Below are positions 1 through 8,911 of a DNA stretch of 30,586 nucleotides, piece by piece. The notes below the pieces were generated by a model that was not told the origin of the DNA, did no database searches, and worked only from the letters and a program-made list of their open reading frames with translations. This DNA comes from Rubrolithibacter sp043763625. GTDB taxonomy: Bacteria; Bacteroidota; Bacteroidia; Sphingobacteriales; Sphingobacteriaceae. Where the stretch lies: NCBI GenBank assembly GCA_043763625.1, contig JAYULL010000151.1, forward strand, positions 1 through 30,586. Direction: 5' to 3'. Each line of letters starts with the position of its first letter. The stretch's first letter is position 1. The translations under genes were made by a program, and so were the position numbers.

Positions 1-623
1 GGGAAAACAGTTTTAAAAACACCCAGTTAGGATTTACGCTAACTCCGAATGTCGGGTGGTTAAGGGACAATGATAATGACCCTGCTACAAATTATAAAGG
101 AAGCAAACTTGGATTTTCGTATGGTATACTGGCAGACTTGAGCTTGTCGGCGAATAAGAATTATTATTTCTCAACTGCTTTTGTCTTGACAAGTATAAAT
201 GGGAAAGGTACGAATGACGCACCTCAAGGGAGTGACACTTTTTTTGGAGGAGAGGCTGACTATAAGATACAGTATATTGAAATACCTATTACTTTGAAAT
301 TAAAGAGTAATGAAAAAGCGTTGGGAAGATATTATGGGCAGTTCGGATTGGGAACAGGTGTTAAAGTTGCGGCGAAAGCAGATAGAACTAACTATGGGTT
401 CGGAGGAATCCCCTCAGTTAAGGAGAATAATGTTAATATCAAAGACCGGATAAATAATTTCAGGTTGGGTCTTATTGCCGGAGGAGGAGCAGAATGGAAG
501 CTGGATAAAAGTCTCGCATTACAAACCGGCTTAACTTTTAACAGCGGCTTTACAGATATTTTTGATGATGAAGGTAATGCCAGAAGCTCTTACTTTGCAC
601 TAAACCTAGGGCTGTTCTTTTAG
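1..623 (+). CDS. Outer-membrane beta-barrel protein, PorT-like (3' part)
   Basis: The reading frame is open from base 3, so the gene begins before the window and about 206 C-terminal residues are visible. The first methionine-like codon inside the window (position 138) is not the start, because the preceding 45 codons read as the same barrel (for example TQLGFTLTPNVGWLR). The protein alternates polar and hydrophobic residues with many Gly, Tyr and Phe and ends in LNLGLFF. A C-terminal aromatic residue is typical of outer-membrane barrels inserted by BAM. It resembles the PorT-family barrels (outer membrane beta-barrel domain) common in Bacteroidota. The stop lies 7 bases before nadE, so the two are probably co-transcribed. 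The transported substrate or partner cannot be told from the sequence, and the N-terminal signal peptide is outside the window. Confidence 0.8.
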   Translation, partial: ENSFKNTQLGFTLTPNVGWLRDNDNDPATNYKGSKLGFSYGILADLSLSANKNYYFSTAFVLTSINGKGTNDAPQGSDTFFGGEADYKIQYIEIPITLKLKSNEKALGRYYGQFGLGTGVKVAAKADRTNYGFGGIPSVKENNVNIKDRINNFRLGLIAGGGAEWKLDKSLALQTGLTFNSGFTDIFDDEGNARSSYFALNLGLFF

Positions 624-630
624 CTTTTAC

Positions 631-2271
631 ATGAAGATTGCTCTTGCTCAGTTGAATTACCACATCGGTAATTTCGAGGCCAATACCAAAAAGATTATTG
701 ATGCTGTTAGTGCTGCAAAATCTCAGGGAGCAGATTTAGTTGTGTTCGCGGAATTAGCAATTTGTGGTTATCCGCCACGGGATTTTTTAGAGTTTACAGA
801 GTTCATAGAATTATGCGAAGCTAGTGCTAAAGAGATTGCAAAGTCGTGTATTGATATAGCATGCATTATAGGTTTGCCTACTGTTAATAGTAATATCAGT
901 GGGAAAGACCTTAATAATTCCGCTTACTTTATTGCAAACGGCGAGTTGAAGGCGGTAGTTAACAAAACCTTATTGCCTACCTACGACGTTTTCGACGAGT
1001 ATCGCTATTTCGAACCTAATACTTCTTTTAACTGTATAGAATTTAAAGGCGTTAAAATTGCGTTAACTATTTGCGAAGACCTTTGGAACATTAATGATAA
1101 TCCGCTCTATGTCTCCAATCCGATGGATGTGCTGATCCGGCAGAAACCCGATCTAATGATTAACATAGCTGCTTCGCCTTTCGATTATAAACACGATGAA
1201 GATCGGTTGAAGGTATTAAGTGATAACAGCAGGAAATACAATTTGCCTTTGATGTATGTTAATCAGGTAGGGTCACAAACTGAAATTATTTTTGACGGCG
1301 GTTCCCTAGTCTTTAATGAACAAGGCGAGCTTTTGGATGAATTGGAGTACTTTAAAGAGAGTATAGGCATCTATGAGTTTGAAAGCGGTAAGATTGTTGG
1401 GCGTACTCCTATTAAGCATAACGGAGTTTCGGATATTGAAATGATACATGATGCTTTGGTGCTCGGGATCCGAGATTATTTCAAAAAATCAGGATTTAAG
1501 GAAGCTGTTCTCGGCCTTTCGGGCGGAATTGATTCGGCTTTAGTTTGTGCACTGGCAAGCCAAGCTTTAGGACCACAAAATATAACAGGGGTTTTAATGC
1601 CTTCTAAGTTTTCGAGCGATCATTCTGTTCAAGATGCGGTGGATTTAGCGAAGAATTTGGGCTGCAAACATCAAATTATTGCAATTAAAGAAGCTACTGA
1701 TGCATATGACAATATGCTCAAGCCGGTATTTAAAGATTTACCCTTTAACGTCGCTGAAGAAAATATTCAGGCCAGAGCAAGGGCTATCGTGGTAATGGCT
1801 TTTTCAAATAAATTCGGTTCGATACTTTTAAATACTTCAAATAAGAGCGAATGTGCCGTAGGTTACGGAACCCTTTACGGGGATATGGCCGGCGCTATTT
1901 CTGTTTTAGGAGATGTTTATAAAACCCAAGTTTACGATTTATGCAATTTTATAAATCGTGACGCTGAGGTTATTCCCCAAAATACGATTACCAAGCCGCC
2001 TTCTGCTGAACTTCGCCCCGGACAGAAAGATTCAGATTCCTTGCCTGATTACGACATTCTGGATAGGATACTTTTCCAATACATTGAGTTAAAAAAAAGT
2101 TCCCGAAACATCATAGAGCAGGGTTTTAGTGAAGTATTGGTTCGGAAGGTTATAGCGATGGTAAATAAAGCCGAATTTAAGCGATACCAAACCCCGCCAA
2201 TATTGCGGGTTTCACCAAAAGCATTTGGTATGGGAAGAAGGATGCCGATTGTAGGGAAATATTTAAGCTGA
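631..2271 (+). CDS. nadE: Glutamine-dependent NAD+ synthetase
   Basis: This enzyme makes NAD+ from deamido-NAD+ with ATP, using ammonia released from glutamine; it is cytoplasmic and the last step of NAD biosynthesis. Two domains are visible. Residues 1-260 form a nitrilase-type glutaminase with the Glu-Lys-Cys triad at E41 (FAELAICGYPP), K112 (NKTLLPTYDVFDEYR) and C148 (LTICEDLW). Residues 270-546 form the synthetase with the PP-loop SGGIDSA at 297-303. At 546 residues it has the normal length for the two-domain form. The ATG start is 7 bases after the upstream stop and the protein aligns from residue 1 (MKIALAQLNYHIGNF), so the start is secure. It converges with lnt, with only 5 bases between the stop codons. 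Confidence 0.97.
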   Translation: MKIALAQLNYHIGNFEANTKKIIDAVSAAKSQGADLVVFAELAICGYPPRDFLEFTEFIELCEASAKEIAKSCIDIACIIGLPTVNSNISGKDLNNSAYFIANGELKAVVNKTLLPTYDVFDEYRYFEPNTSFNCIEFKGVKIALTICEDLWNINDNPLYVSNPMDVLIRQKPDLMINIAASPFDYKHDEDRLKVLSDNSRKYNLPLMYVNQVGSQTEIIFDGGSLVFNEQGELLDELEYFKESIGIYEFESGKIVGRTPIKHNGVSDIEMIHDALVLGIRDYFKKSGFKEAVLGLSGGIDSALVCALASQALGPQNITGVLMPSKFSSDHSVQDAVDLAKNLGCKHQIIAIKEATDAYDNMLKPVFKDLPFNVAEENIQARARAIVVMAFSNKFGSILLNTSNKSECAVGYGTLYGDMAGAISVLGDVYKTQVYDLCNFINRDAEVIPQNTITKPPSAELRPGQKDSDSLPDYDILDRILFQYIELKKSSRNIIEQGFSEVLVRKVIAMVNKAEFKRYQTPPILRVSPKAFGMGRRMPIVGKYLS

Positions 2272-2288
2272 ATGAACTAAGTCAGCTT
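2265..2288. terminator. Possible bidirectional terminator hairpin between nadE and lnt
   Basis: A perfect 7-bp inverted repeat, AAGCTGA and TCAGCTT, is separated by a 10-base loop that contains both convergent stop codons. On the plus strand it is followed by a pyrimidine-rich run (tttccccttttt). The stem is short, so termination is only a suggestion. Confidence 0.35.
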
Positions 2289-3899
2289 TCCCCTTTTTAA
2301 GCTATAGACAGTTATAATAAGAGCGAAAATTGCTGACCCGACACATCCCGCATAAGCAATAAAATCTTGATATTGAGTATAAAAGGTAAGTTTGCTGTTT
2401 AAATTGATATCCGCTTTAAATGCTGCGGGAACCCACCATCCTGATTTTTTTACAACATCTCCACGCTGATTAATAAATCCGGAAATCCCGGTATTTGCCG
2501 AACGAGCAATCCACCGCCGGTTTTCAATTGCCCTGAGTTTTGCGTAATCGAAATGCTGGTCTTTACCTGAAGTATTTCCCCACCAAGCGTCGTTAGTTAC
2601 TATTGCTATAAATTGTGCACCTTCTTTAACGCTTTTTGCAACCCACTCGCCCCATATTGATTCATAACAAATAACCGGATCTACTCCGATACCGCTTTGC
2701 GAATAAAATACAGCAGGTTTATCTTGTTTCCCGTAGCTTCCTGTAGATCCTCCGAAACCGGCAAAAACCGGTTTTAAAAATGTTAGAGCTGAAGCGAACG
2801 GTAATTGCTCAACTCCCGGAACCAACTTTGATTTATGATAGAATTGAAGTTTGGGAGAATTTTCTACTTGGGCGGCCGCATTAAAAACGTCATAATAGAA
2901 ATTAGCTTTGTCATCAAACCTTGCCGAACCGGTTTCCGCTGTTTTGTAAGTTTTATAGCTTTCGACCCCCGAAATAATATTTCCGTTTTTATATTTCTCC
3001 AGAAAGCTTTTCACTTCCATTAGGGTTTGATTACCGAATGTGTGTGCTTCATCAATATTACCGGTGATTGCAGTTTCGGGCCAGAGAAAATATTCTGTGT
3101 TGGACTGAGCAGCTGAGGCGGAAAGCCGGATTAATTTCTTGATTTGATCAAGAGAGTTTGAAGAACCGTATTTTTCGTAGGGATCAATATTTGGCTGTAC
3201 AACTACAACATTTGCCGGATTCACTTCTTCCTTATAGTTGGTGTAAATTATCAGCGAAACAATTATTGGAAGAAGAATGTGTATTAATGACCTTATGATA
3301 AGAAGGTTTTTGTTTCGTCTAGAACTATTATTTTTAAACGCTACAAAGGTTTGGAACAAAAGTAGGTTCGACATTAATATCCAATACGTTCCGCCGTACA
3401 CCCCGGTATATTCGTACCACTGAACAAGTTGATGAAAAGAAGCAAATCCGTTCCCTAATGTCATCCAGGGAAAAGCAAGATCCCAGCTTTGATGCAAATA
3501 TTCGTAGCCGATCCAAAAACAAGAAAGAGCGATGAAGCTCCAAAATACACTGCCGATTTTGCGATAGCGATAATAGAGCCAAAAGGCGGAAGCCATCAAT
3601 AAAGCTCCCAATCCAAAGGGAATCAATGAAATGGGAATTGCGATAAAAACCGGCATAACCGCATTTAGCGAGTTAAACACCCAATAGATGCAACCTGTGT
3701 TCCAGATAAAGAAAGCGGTAAAGCAAACCGAAAAAATTTTTCGACCTTTTTTCGGATAATCTGCTCGGATTATATTTTCAACCGCAACCAAAAGCGGGAC
3801 CAAACCTACAAGCAGTAAAAGTGCCGAGTATGGAGTAGGGGGCCACCCGGCCCACATTAAAAAGGCACTTAAAAAAGCAAGCAGGTAGTTGTTTTTCAC
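2277..3899 (-). CDS. lnt: Apolipoprotein N-acyltransferase
   Basis: Lnt adds the third acyl chain to the N-terminal cysteine of lipoproteins at the periplasmic face of the inner membrane, the last step of lipoprotein maturation. The first 220 residues or so hold several hydrophobic segments. They are followed by a nitrilase domain whose triad is visible as E275 (WPETAITG), K356 (YHKSKLVPG) and C411 (VICYESIWGEW), and a final membrane segment lies near residues 515-532. The length of 540 residues is normal. The only suitable start is GTG at 3899-3897, two bases after the stop of the PH/SHOCT gene, which suggests translational coupling. It is the last gene of the rsmI operon. Confidence 0.95.
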   Translation of the reverse strand: MKNNYLLAFLSAFLMWAGWPPTPYSALLLLVGLVPLLVAVENIIRADYPKKGRKIFSVCFTAFFIWNTGCIYWVFNSLNAVMPVFIAIPISLIPFGLGALLMASAFWLYYRYRKIGSVFWSFIALSCFWIGYEYLHQSWDLAFPWMTLGNGFASFHQLVQWYEYTGVYGGTYWILMSNLLLFQTFVAFKNNSSRRNKNLLIIRSLIHILLPIIVSLIIYTNYKEEVNPANVVVVQPNIDPYEKYGSSNSLDQIKKLIRLSASAAQSNTEYFLWPETAITGNIDEAHTFGNQTLMEVKSFLEKYKNGNIISGVESYKTYKTAETGSARFDDKANFYYDVFNAAAQVENSPKLQFYHKSKLVPGVEQLPFASALTFLKPVFAGFGGSTGSYGKQDKPAVFYSQSGIGVDPVICYESIWGEWVAKSVKEGAQFIAIVTNDAWWGNTSGKDQHFDYAKLRAIENRRWIARSANTGISGFINQRGDVVKKSGWWVPAAFKADINLNSKLTFYTQYQDFIAYAGCVGSAIFALIITVYSLKRGKLT

Positions 3900-3901
3900 A
3901 A

Positions 3902-4537
3902 TTATAACTGCGATAAAAGATCAGCTTTTTTTGCTTCGTATTCTTCCTGTGTTATGAGCTGCTTTTCGAACAGTGATTTAAGCTTCACAAGTTTTTGAGT
4001 TATCTCATCTTCGGGAGTTTGAACTGCAGGCTTTTGTAAAGGTGTTTCCATAGGTGTAGGATTCCCCGCATCAGTATCTGTCAGGATATGTTGATTTGTC
4101 GCGGCTGCCTGAGGTAGGTGTAGATCGCGGCTTTCTAAAGCTTTTGCAGCTTCTTTTTGTTTTTCAAGTTGCTCGTTAGAAAACTGGTACAGTTTTCTTG
4201 CCTGTACTTTCGGTATATAATCTATGCCAAGATTTTCGCCGCTTTGAGGAACACAAATAAACTTAGAACCGAAAAATTCCTCTTTAAAAGACACCTCTTT
4301 TACATCAGTCCAACCAAAAATTGTAAAGTTAGTTGTAAGCCCCAGATTTCCCGGAAGGCAAAAAATAATACGTTTATTGGTTACGGCAATACAATCGGGA
4401 GTTATTGTAACCGCCGGCTTTTTTTGAATTGCCAAATAAATTATGGCTTCGCCGGAAGTTAGCATATCGCGAAGCTTGCCTAAAATCTTTTCTGCGGTTT
4501 TTGGGTCTTGATCTTCTGTTAAATATTGATCTATCAT
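3902..4537 (-). CDS. PH-like domain protein with C-terminal SHOCT domain
   Basis: The 211-residue protein has no signal peptide. Residues 20-120 look like a bacterial PH-like (YokE-type) fold: a stretch around ITPDCIAVTNKRIIFCLPG, then WTDVKEVSFKEEFFG. A polar linker with Pro, Gln and Thr (about 130-175) leads to a SHOCT module at 180-211, recognisable by LVKLKSLFEKQLITQEEYE and a short helix-turn-helix pattern. SHOCT domains are thought to mediate oligomerisation. The exact role is unknown. It sits between rsmI and lnt and is separated from lnt by only two bases, so it may have a membrane-linked job, but that is inferred from position alone. Confidence 0.85.
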   Translation of the reverse strand: MIDQYLTEDQDPKTAEKILGKLRDMLTSGEAIIYLAIQKKPAVTITPDCIAVTNKRIIFCLPGNLGLTTNFTIFGWTDVKEVSFKEEFFGSKFICVPQSGENLGIDYIPKVQARKLYQFSNEQLEKQKEAAKALESRDLHLPQAAATNQHILTDTDAGNPTPMETPLQKPAVQTPEDEITQKLVKLKSLFEKQLITQEEYEAKKADLLSQL

Positions 4538-4583
4538 ATTGAGTATTACGTTCTAAGTTTTAAGTAGTAAGTTTTGGGTTAAG

Positions 4584-5285
4584 TTAAAGCTTTTCTAACT
4601 TAGCTTGCTTTCCTTCTTTTCCTGCAACACAAATTACAAATTCTCCTTTTAAAGTATGGGTTTCGAAATGTGTTTTAACAAAGCTTAACGTTCCTCTAAC
4701 AGTTTCTTCAAACATTTTTGTCAGCTCTCGCGAAACGGAGGTCGGTCGGTCTTCTCCAAAAATGGAAATAAATTCGTCGAATGTTTTTAAGATCCGATGA
4801 GGAGATTCGTAAAATATCATTGTTCGGTCTTCATCTACGAGCTCCTTCAATCGGGTCTGTCGACCTTTTTTAACAGGCAGAAATCCCTCGAAAATAAAAC
4901 GATCTGAAGGCAGACCTGAGTTTACCAGCGCCGGAACAAATGCTGTTGCTCCGGGCAAACATTCTACCGCTAATTCATTTTTTATAGCTTCGCGAACCAA
5001 CAAAAATCCCGGATCCGAAATAGCGGGAGTTCCGGCATCCGAAATCAAAACAACTTGTTTTCCTTCTTTTAAAAATCGAATTATTTCGGTCGTGGATTGG
5101 TGTTCGTTATGTTGATGATGCGCCAAAAGTCTTTTATCGATGCCGAAGTGTTTAAGCAACGGGGCGCTGGTCCGAGTGTCTTCAGCCAGAACAATATCGG
5201 CTTCTTTTAAAATGCGAATTGCCCGAAGCGTAATATCTTCAAGGTTGCCAATCGGAGTCGGAACCAGATAAAGTTTACCTGCCAT
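4584..5285 (-). CDS. rsmI: 16S rRNA (cytidine(1402)-2'-O)-methyltransferase
   Basis: RsmI transfers a methyl group from S-adenosylmethionine to the ribose of C1402 in 16S rRNA, in the decoding centre of the 30S subunit. Two family signatures are clear: LVPTPIGNLEDITLRA near residues 7-22 and ISDAGTPAISDPG at 81-93, both part of the tetrapyrrole-methylase fold. At 233 residues it is slightly short for the family (about 230-290), lacking the optional C-terminal extension, as is common in Bacteroidota. It heads the minus-strand operon with the PH/SHOCT gene and lnt. The start is 13 bases from a palindromic repeat that it shares as upstream region with serS. Confidence 0.95.
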   Translation of the reverse strand: MAGKLYLVPTPIGNLEDITLRAIRILKEADIVLAEDTRTSAPLLKHFGIDKRLLAHHQHNEHQSTTEIIRFLKEGKQVVLISDAGTPAISDPGFLLVREAIKNELAVECLPGATAFVPALVNSGLPSDRFIFEGFLPVKKGRQTRLKELVDEDRTMIFYESPHRILKTFDEFISIFGEDRPTSVSRELTKMFEETVRGTLSFVKTHFETHTLKGEFVICVAGKEGKQAKLEKL

Positions 5286-5298
5286 TTAGTGATTTTTG

Positions 5299-5364
5299 CG
5301 TCATCGCGAGGAGTGAAACGACATGGCGATCTCTTAAGATTGCTTCACTGCGTTCGCAATGACG
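5299..5364. repeat. Interspersed palindromic (REP-like) element
   Basis: The left end CGTCATCGCGAGGAGTG and the right end CACTGCGTTCGCAATGACG form an imperfect palindrome with internal gcgatctc/gattgc segments. This is the GTCATTGCGA...GAAGCAATC type of small repeat widespread in Bacteroidota intergenic regions. It lies between the divergent starts of rsmI and serS and could form a cruciform or an RNA stem-loop. It differs from the array at 26715-27042. Confidence 0.7.
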
Positions 5365-5374
5365 AGTAACTTTA

Positions 5375-5382
5375 TATCTTTG
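5375..5382 (+). promoter_or_regulatory. Promoter -7 box for serS (TATCTTTG)
   Basis: TATCTTTG matches the Bacteroidota sigma-70 -7 consensus TAnnTTTG exactly, 16 bases before the serS ATG. The -33 region would fall inside the adjacent palindromic repeat and shows no clear TTTG. Confidence 0.5.
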
Positions 5383-5398
5383 CCTTAAAATCAAAAAG

Positions 5399-6670
5399 AT
5401 GCTGCAAGTTAGTTATATCCGCGAAAATCAAGAGAAAGTTTTAGAGCGTTTATCTGTCAAGAATTTCAAAAACCCGGAACTCATTGATGAAATTATCCGG
5501 TTAGATGAAGGTCGGCGCCAAACTCAAGTAAAGCTCGATTCAATCTCCTCGGAAGCAAATGCTGCAGCAAAACAGATCGGTGAATTAATGCGCCAAGCTA
5601 AAAGAGAAGAAGCCGAAGCGATAAAAGTGCGAACAGGATCGTTTAAAGAACAAGCAAAAACTTTAAGCGAAAAACTGGCAGCGGTTGAAACAGAGTTGCA
5701 AGGAAAGATCGTTTTGCTGCCTAATCTACCCCATATTTCTGTTCCTAAAGGTTTTTCGGCTGAGGATAGTGAAGTTGCCTGCGAGCACGGAAGTGTGCCT
5801 CAACTTCCGGGAAAAGCTTTACCGCATTGGGAGCTCGCCGCTAAATATGATTTAATTGATTTTGAGCTTGGGAATAAAATCACGGGTGCGGGGTTTCCCG
5901 TCTATAAAGGAAAGGGCGCCAAGCTGCAACGTGCGCTTATCAACTTCTTTTTAGATCGAGCTGAACAAGCGGGATATGATGAGATACAACCACCGATATT
6001 GGTTAATGAAGCCTCGGGTTTTGGAACCGGGCAGTTGCCGGATAAAGAAGGGCAGATGTATTATGTCGGTATAGATAACCTTTATTTAATTCCTACAGCA
6101 GAAGTTCCAATTACGAATTTATATCGTGATGTTATTCTAAAGGAAGAAGAGCTACCGATAAAAAATTGCGGCTATACACCTTGTTTTCGTCGCGAGGCCG
6201 GTTCTTACGGGGCTCATGTTCGCGGCCTAAACCGCTTACATCAATTTGATAAAGTTGAAATTGTTCAAATATCACATCCGGATACCTCATACCAGATATT
6301 GGAGGATATGAGTAAATACGTACAGTCTTTGCTGCAAGCCTTGGAACTGCCGTATCGTGTTCTTCGCCTTTGCGGCGGTGATATGAGCTTTGCGTCGGCA
6401 CTTACCTACGACATGGAAGTATGGTGTGCTGCTCAAGCACGGTGGTTAGAAGTTTCTTCGGTTTCTAACTTTGAAGCTTATCAAAGTAACAGATTGAAGT
6501 TGCGCTTTAAAGGTAAAGAAGGAAAAACGCAATTAGCACATACATTAAACGGAAGTGCGTTGGCATTGCCACGCATTGTTGCTTCTCTGCTCGAAAATAA
6601 TCAAACGGAGAACGGAATTAAAATCCCCGCAGCTTTAGTGCCCTATACTAAATTTGATATTATTAATTAA
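5399..6670 (+). CDS. serS: Seryl-tRNA synthetase
   Basis: This cytoplasmic class II synthetase charges tRNA-Ser with serine. The N-terminal 100 residues form the long antiparallel coiled coil that grips the tRNA variable arm (charged heptads from about residue 27 to 105). The catalytic core follows, with TAEVP at 233-237, motif 2 CFRREAGSYGAHVRG at 262-276, and motif 3 NGSALALPRIVASLLEN at 384-400. The 423-residue length is normal. The ATG is supported by the family N-terminus (MLQVSYIRENQEKVLERL). The gene stands alone, with its own promoter box and a palindromic repeat upstream. Confidence 0.97.
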   Translation: MLQVSYIRENQEKVLERLSVKNFKNPELIDEIIRLDEGRRQTQVKLDSISSEANAAAKQIGELMRQAKREEAEAIKVRTGSFKEQAKTLSEKLAAVETELQGKIVLLPNLPHISVPKGFSAEDSEVACEHGSVPQLPGKALPHWELAAKYDLIDFELGNKITGAGFPVYKGKGAKLQRALINFFLDRAEQAGYDEIQPPILVNEASGFGTGQLPDKEGQMYYVGIDNLYLIPTAEVPITNLYRDVILKEEELPIKNCGYTPCFRREAGSYGAHVRGLNRLHQFDKVEIVQISHPDTSYQILEDMSKYVQSLLQALELPYRVLRLCGGDMSFASALTYDMEVWCAAQARWLEVSSVSNFEAYQSNRLKLRFKGKEGKTQLAHTLNGSALALPRIVASLLENNQTENGIKIPAALVPYTKFDIIN

Positions 6671-6767
6671 AGCTGAATGTTTTTTACCGAGAATAAGCAA
6701 AGTAAGTGTTAGCGTCGTAACATTCTTTCTTTTCCGGTTTATAGCTGTTCTTAGTGCTGCTTGTTTT

Positions 6768-8225
6768 TTACTCTTTCAACCTTATGAAAAGCACTTTATC
6801 GTTTAGTCCGGCGGGTACTGCTACTTGATTGTTAGTAATAATACCCAATTCCGACGTTTTTCCGGATGCAGCATCTACCCAATCGACTTGATACTTACCT
6901 TTAGGCAGATTCAATGTCAGAGAAGAAGAATTTGGGGCAACAGGTTCTACATAAACAATCCAAGTGTCGGTTGTATTACTTAAGGTAAGGGCTACAGCGC
7001 CGGGTGAAGAAGGAACGAAGTTATTATCGGGCTGAAAATTTATAAAGTTCTTGCTTTCGAAAAACCTTTTCAAAAAGCCAAGCTCGTTTCGAAGGGTTGG
7101 ACTTCCGCCGCCGGGAGCTTTGTAAACAGTATCCTGCCCGCCTTCTCCTTCTACAGCAAATGAATAGTCCAAATGGTTAAAAAGGGCTCCTCCTGACATT
7201 AGAAATCGCCATGCCTGCTTCCGATAAGTTGCATCTGTTTTCCCTGCAAAGCCGGTTTCATTAAATCCGATTACCTTGTTCAAATAATAATTCTCTTTTA
7301 CGGCCTCAGGCAAAGCGTAATGAAAATTGAAGATGGATACATTAGGATCAGGATTAGTGATTGGATAATGAAAGTTGCTTATATTTTGAGATATTAAATG
7401 CCTGTTCGGTAATATCCTTTCCTCGTCTTTTATCCAAGAAGCTACTGTTTTTTGCCATTCGTTTGACGTTTTGGAAACAACCTGAAACGTTGAACGCCAG
7501 TCCTTTTCGTCTCCGTAATCGTCTCTTCTGATAACGGTTTCCGAAAATTCTGCCCAAGGCTCGTTTTGTATTTCAAAATATAAATTGTCGAAGTTGTTTA
7601 ATTCCCGAACAATTTTTCTTACGAATTTCTCCTGAAACTTAATTACATTTTTGTTTTTTAAGGTGTTAACAGCGACAGCCGGAATACTGTCTGTTTTGTT
7701 AATGTTGTTGAGGTGATTTAAAGGGCTATTTTCCCAGCCTTTGCCGTAATAAGAGGAAAATAATGTAATTTCTACAATTATACCTTTTGACCCTGCTTTG
7801 GTCATAAAATCTTTTAACCTTTTAAAATATGCCTCATCCCATTTCTCCAAGTCAAATTTATTACCGCCTAAGGTATAACCGGAAACAGAGCTTCGTTTCC
7901 AAGGTGCTATAAAACTTCCGGATTGTGGTGCGAGAGTATTTTTTTGTATTCCAAAGTCGCCTGATTTTTCTACATAATTGCCGGTAAAAATCCTTGTGGT
8001 ATTTAGTCCGTCTTTGGCAAGACTTACTAAATATTTCTCATAATTAAAGTCGAGGTTTAGAACTGCGCCGTAATGTTCCCCTGATCCTACCAGTATCGTA
8101 GGTTTTTCTTTGTATAAAAAATAGTGATTGTTTTGAGGATGAAGTTTTAGAACGCCTTTTGTTTGAGCAGCAGCTAAATTGCTTAAAGCCGAAACAATAG
8201 AAACTAAAGCAAAATATTTCAACAT
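6768..8225 (-). CDS. Secreted glycoside hydrolase, clan GH-A-like TIM barrel
   Basis: The frame opens 57 bases earlier at 8282, but the first 19 residues there are unlike a protein terminus. The ATG at 8225 gives a clean signal peptide (MLKYFALVSIVSALSNLAAA, then QT), so that start is preferred and the product has 485 residues. Numbered from there, a TIM barrel carries the clan GH-A signatures: acid/base E222 in FEIQNEPW and candidate nucleophile E323 in IGFNETGF. After about residue 400 comes a beta-rich tail (LTLNLPKGKYQVDWVDAASG) resembling the collagen-binding-like C-terminal domain of DUF4038-type enzymes. The substrate is unknown. It is the last gene of a minus-strand run of exported proteins, consistent with extracytoplasmic glycan or glycoside breakdown. 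Confidence 0.8.
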   Translation of the reverse strand: MLKYFALVSIVSALSNLAAAQTKGVLKLHPQNNHYFLYKEKPTILVGSGEHYGAVLNLDFNYEKYLVSLAKDGLNTTRIFTGNYVEKSGDFGIQKNTLAPQSGSFIAPWKRSSVSGYTLGGNKFDLEKWDEAYFKRLKDFMTKAGSKGIIVEITLFSSYYGKGWENSPLNHLNNINKTDSIPAVAVNTLKNKNVIKFQEKFVRKIVRELNNFDNLYFEIQNEPWAEFSETVIRRDDYGDEKDWRSTFQVVSKTSNEWQKTVASWIKDEERILPNRHLISQNISNFHYPITNPDPNVSIFNFHYALPEAVKENYYLNKVIGFNETGFAGKTDATYRKQAWRFLMSGGALFNHLDYSFAVEGEGGQDTVYKAPGGGSPTLRNELGFLKRFFESKNFINFQPDNNFVPSSPGAVALTLSNTTDTWIVYVEPVAPNSSSLTLNLPKGKYQVDWVDAASGKTSELGIITNNQVAVPAGLNDKVLFIRLKE

Positions 8226-8370
8226 TCTAATAGATATAAGATTAGAATAGCCTTTACACCGGATCTTACAAGCCGCCTTCATTAACTTCTTTCGTGACTT
8301 TGTCGAATGTTCCTAACTTTCCTACTAAAAGCCAAAAAGCTATCCATTTTTCGGAAGCCTTTATATATCG

Positions 8371-8850
8371 CTAAAATGCTGCTCTCAATGATAAACCGAA
8401 TCTTCCGGCTTCTGCATCGGTATGAGGGGAAAAGAGAAATAGTGGTCGCCAATCAAAACTAAAGTTTAAGGGAGCTCCCGGAATTTTGTAGTCCAATCCG
8501 CCTACAGGTCTTACTCCAATGTCGGTAGTTTCGTTTCTGAACAAAAATTGGGGTCCTATTCCGGCATACCATTGGAGGCCGGGTGCACCTGCTACAGCTG
8601 CATTGTATTCGTAATCGGCTCCCAGACCCACTATATCGCCTTCAAAAAACAGTATTGCTGCATCAATACTTGCGGTAGTGCTAAATTTATGTTTAAAATT
8701 AGGGCCGAATCCTGTTGCGCCCCTTCCAAAATCTATGCGCAAACCAACTGCATTTTTGTAAGACGAGGTGCCTACTTTAGACTGAGCAAGTACAGATGCA
8801 GTTGTAAGTGTAAAAAAAACCGTTAAGAAGTAAGTAAATTTTAGTTTCAT
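8371..8850 (-). CDS. Small outer-membrane beta-barrel-like protein
   Basis: The 159-residue product has a clear signal peptide (MKLKFTYFLTVFFTLTTASVLAQ). The mature part is made of short amphipathic strands rich in Gly and aromatic residues (GLRIDFGRGATGFGPNFKHKF, LQWYAGIGPQFLF) and ends in the barrel-like sequence RFGLSLRAAF with terminal Phe. At about 137 mature residues it could form a small eight-strand barrel. The function is unknown. A decayed copy of its last 28 residues lies at 14500-14590, showing that the family was once duplicated here. Confidence 0.75.
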   Translation of the reverse strand: MKLKFTYFLTVFFTLTTASVLAQSKVGTSSYKNAVGLRIDFGRGATGFGPNFKHKFSTTASIDAAILFFEGDIVGLGADYEYNAAVAGAPGLQWYAGIGPQFLFRNETTDIGVRPVGGLDYKIPGAPLNFSFDWRPLFLFSPHTDAEAGRFGLSLRAAF

Positions 8851-8911
8851 GAATGAGAGTTAGTGTAATTGTTTCGACAAAGCGAGGTGTTAAGCTTATT
8901 TTTCCCCTATT

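Noticed and set aside
8226..8282. Longer N-terminus of the glycosidase from position 8282
   Set aside because: The extra 19 residues would place a basic, Cys-containing segment before a complete signal peptide; the ATG at 8225 is the natural start.
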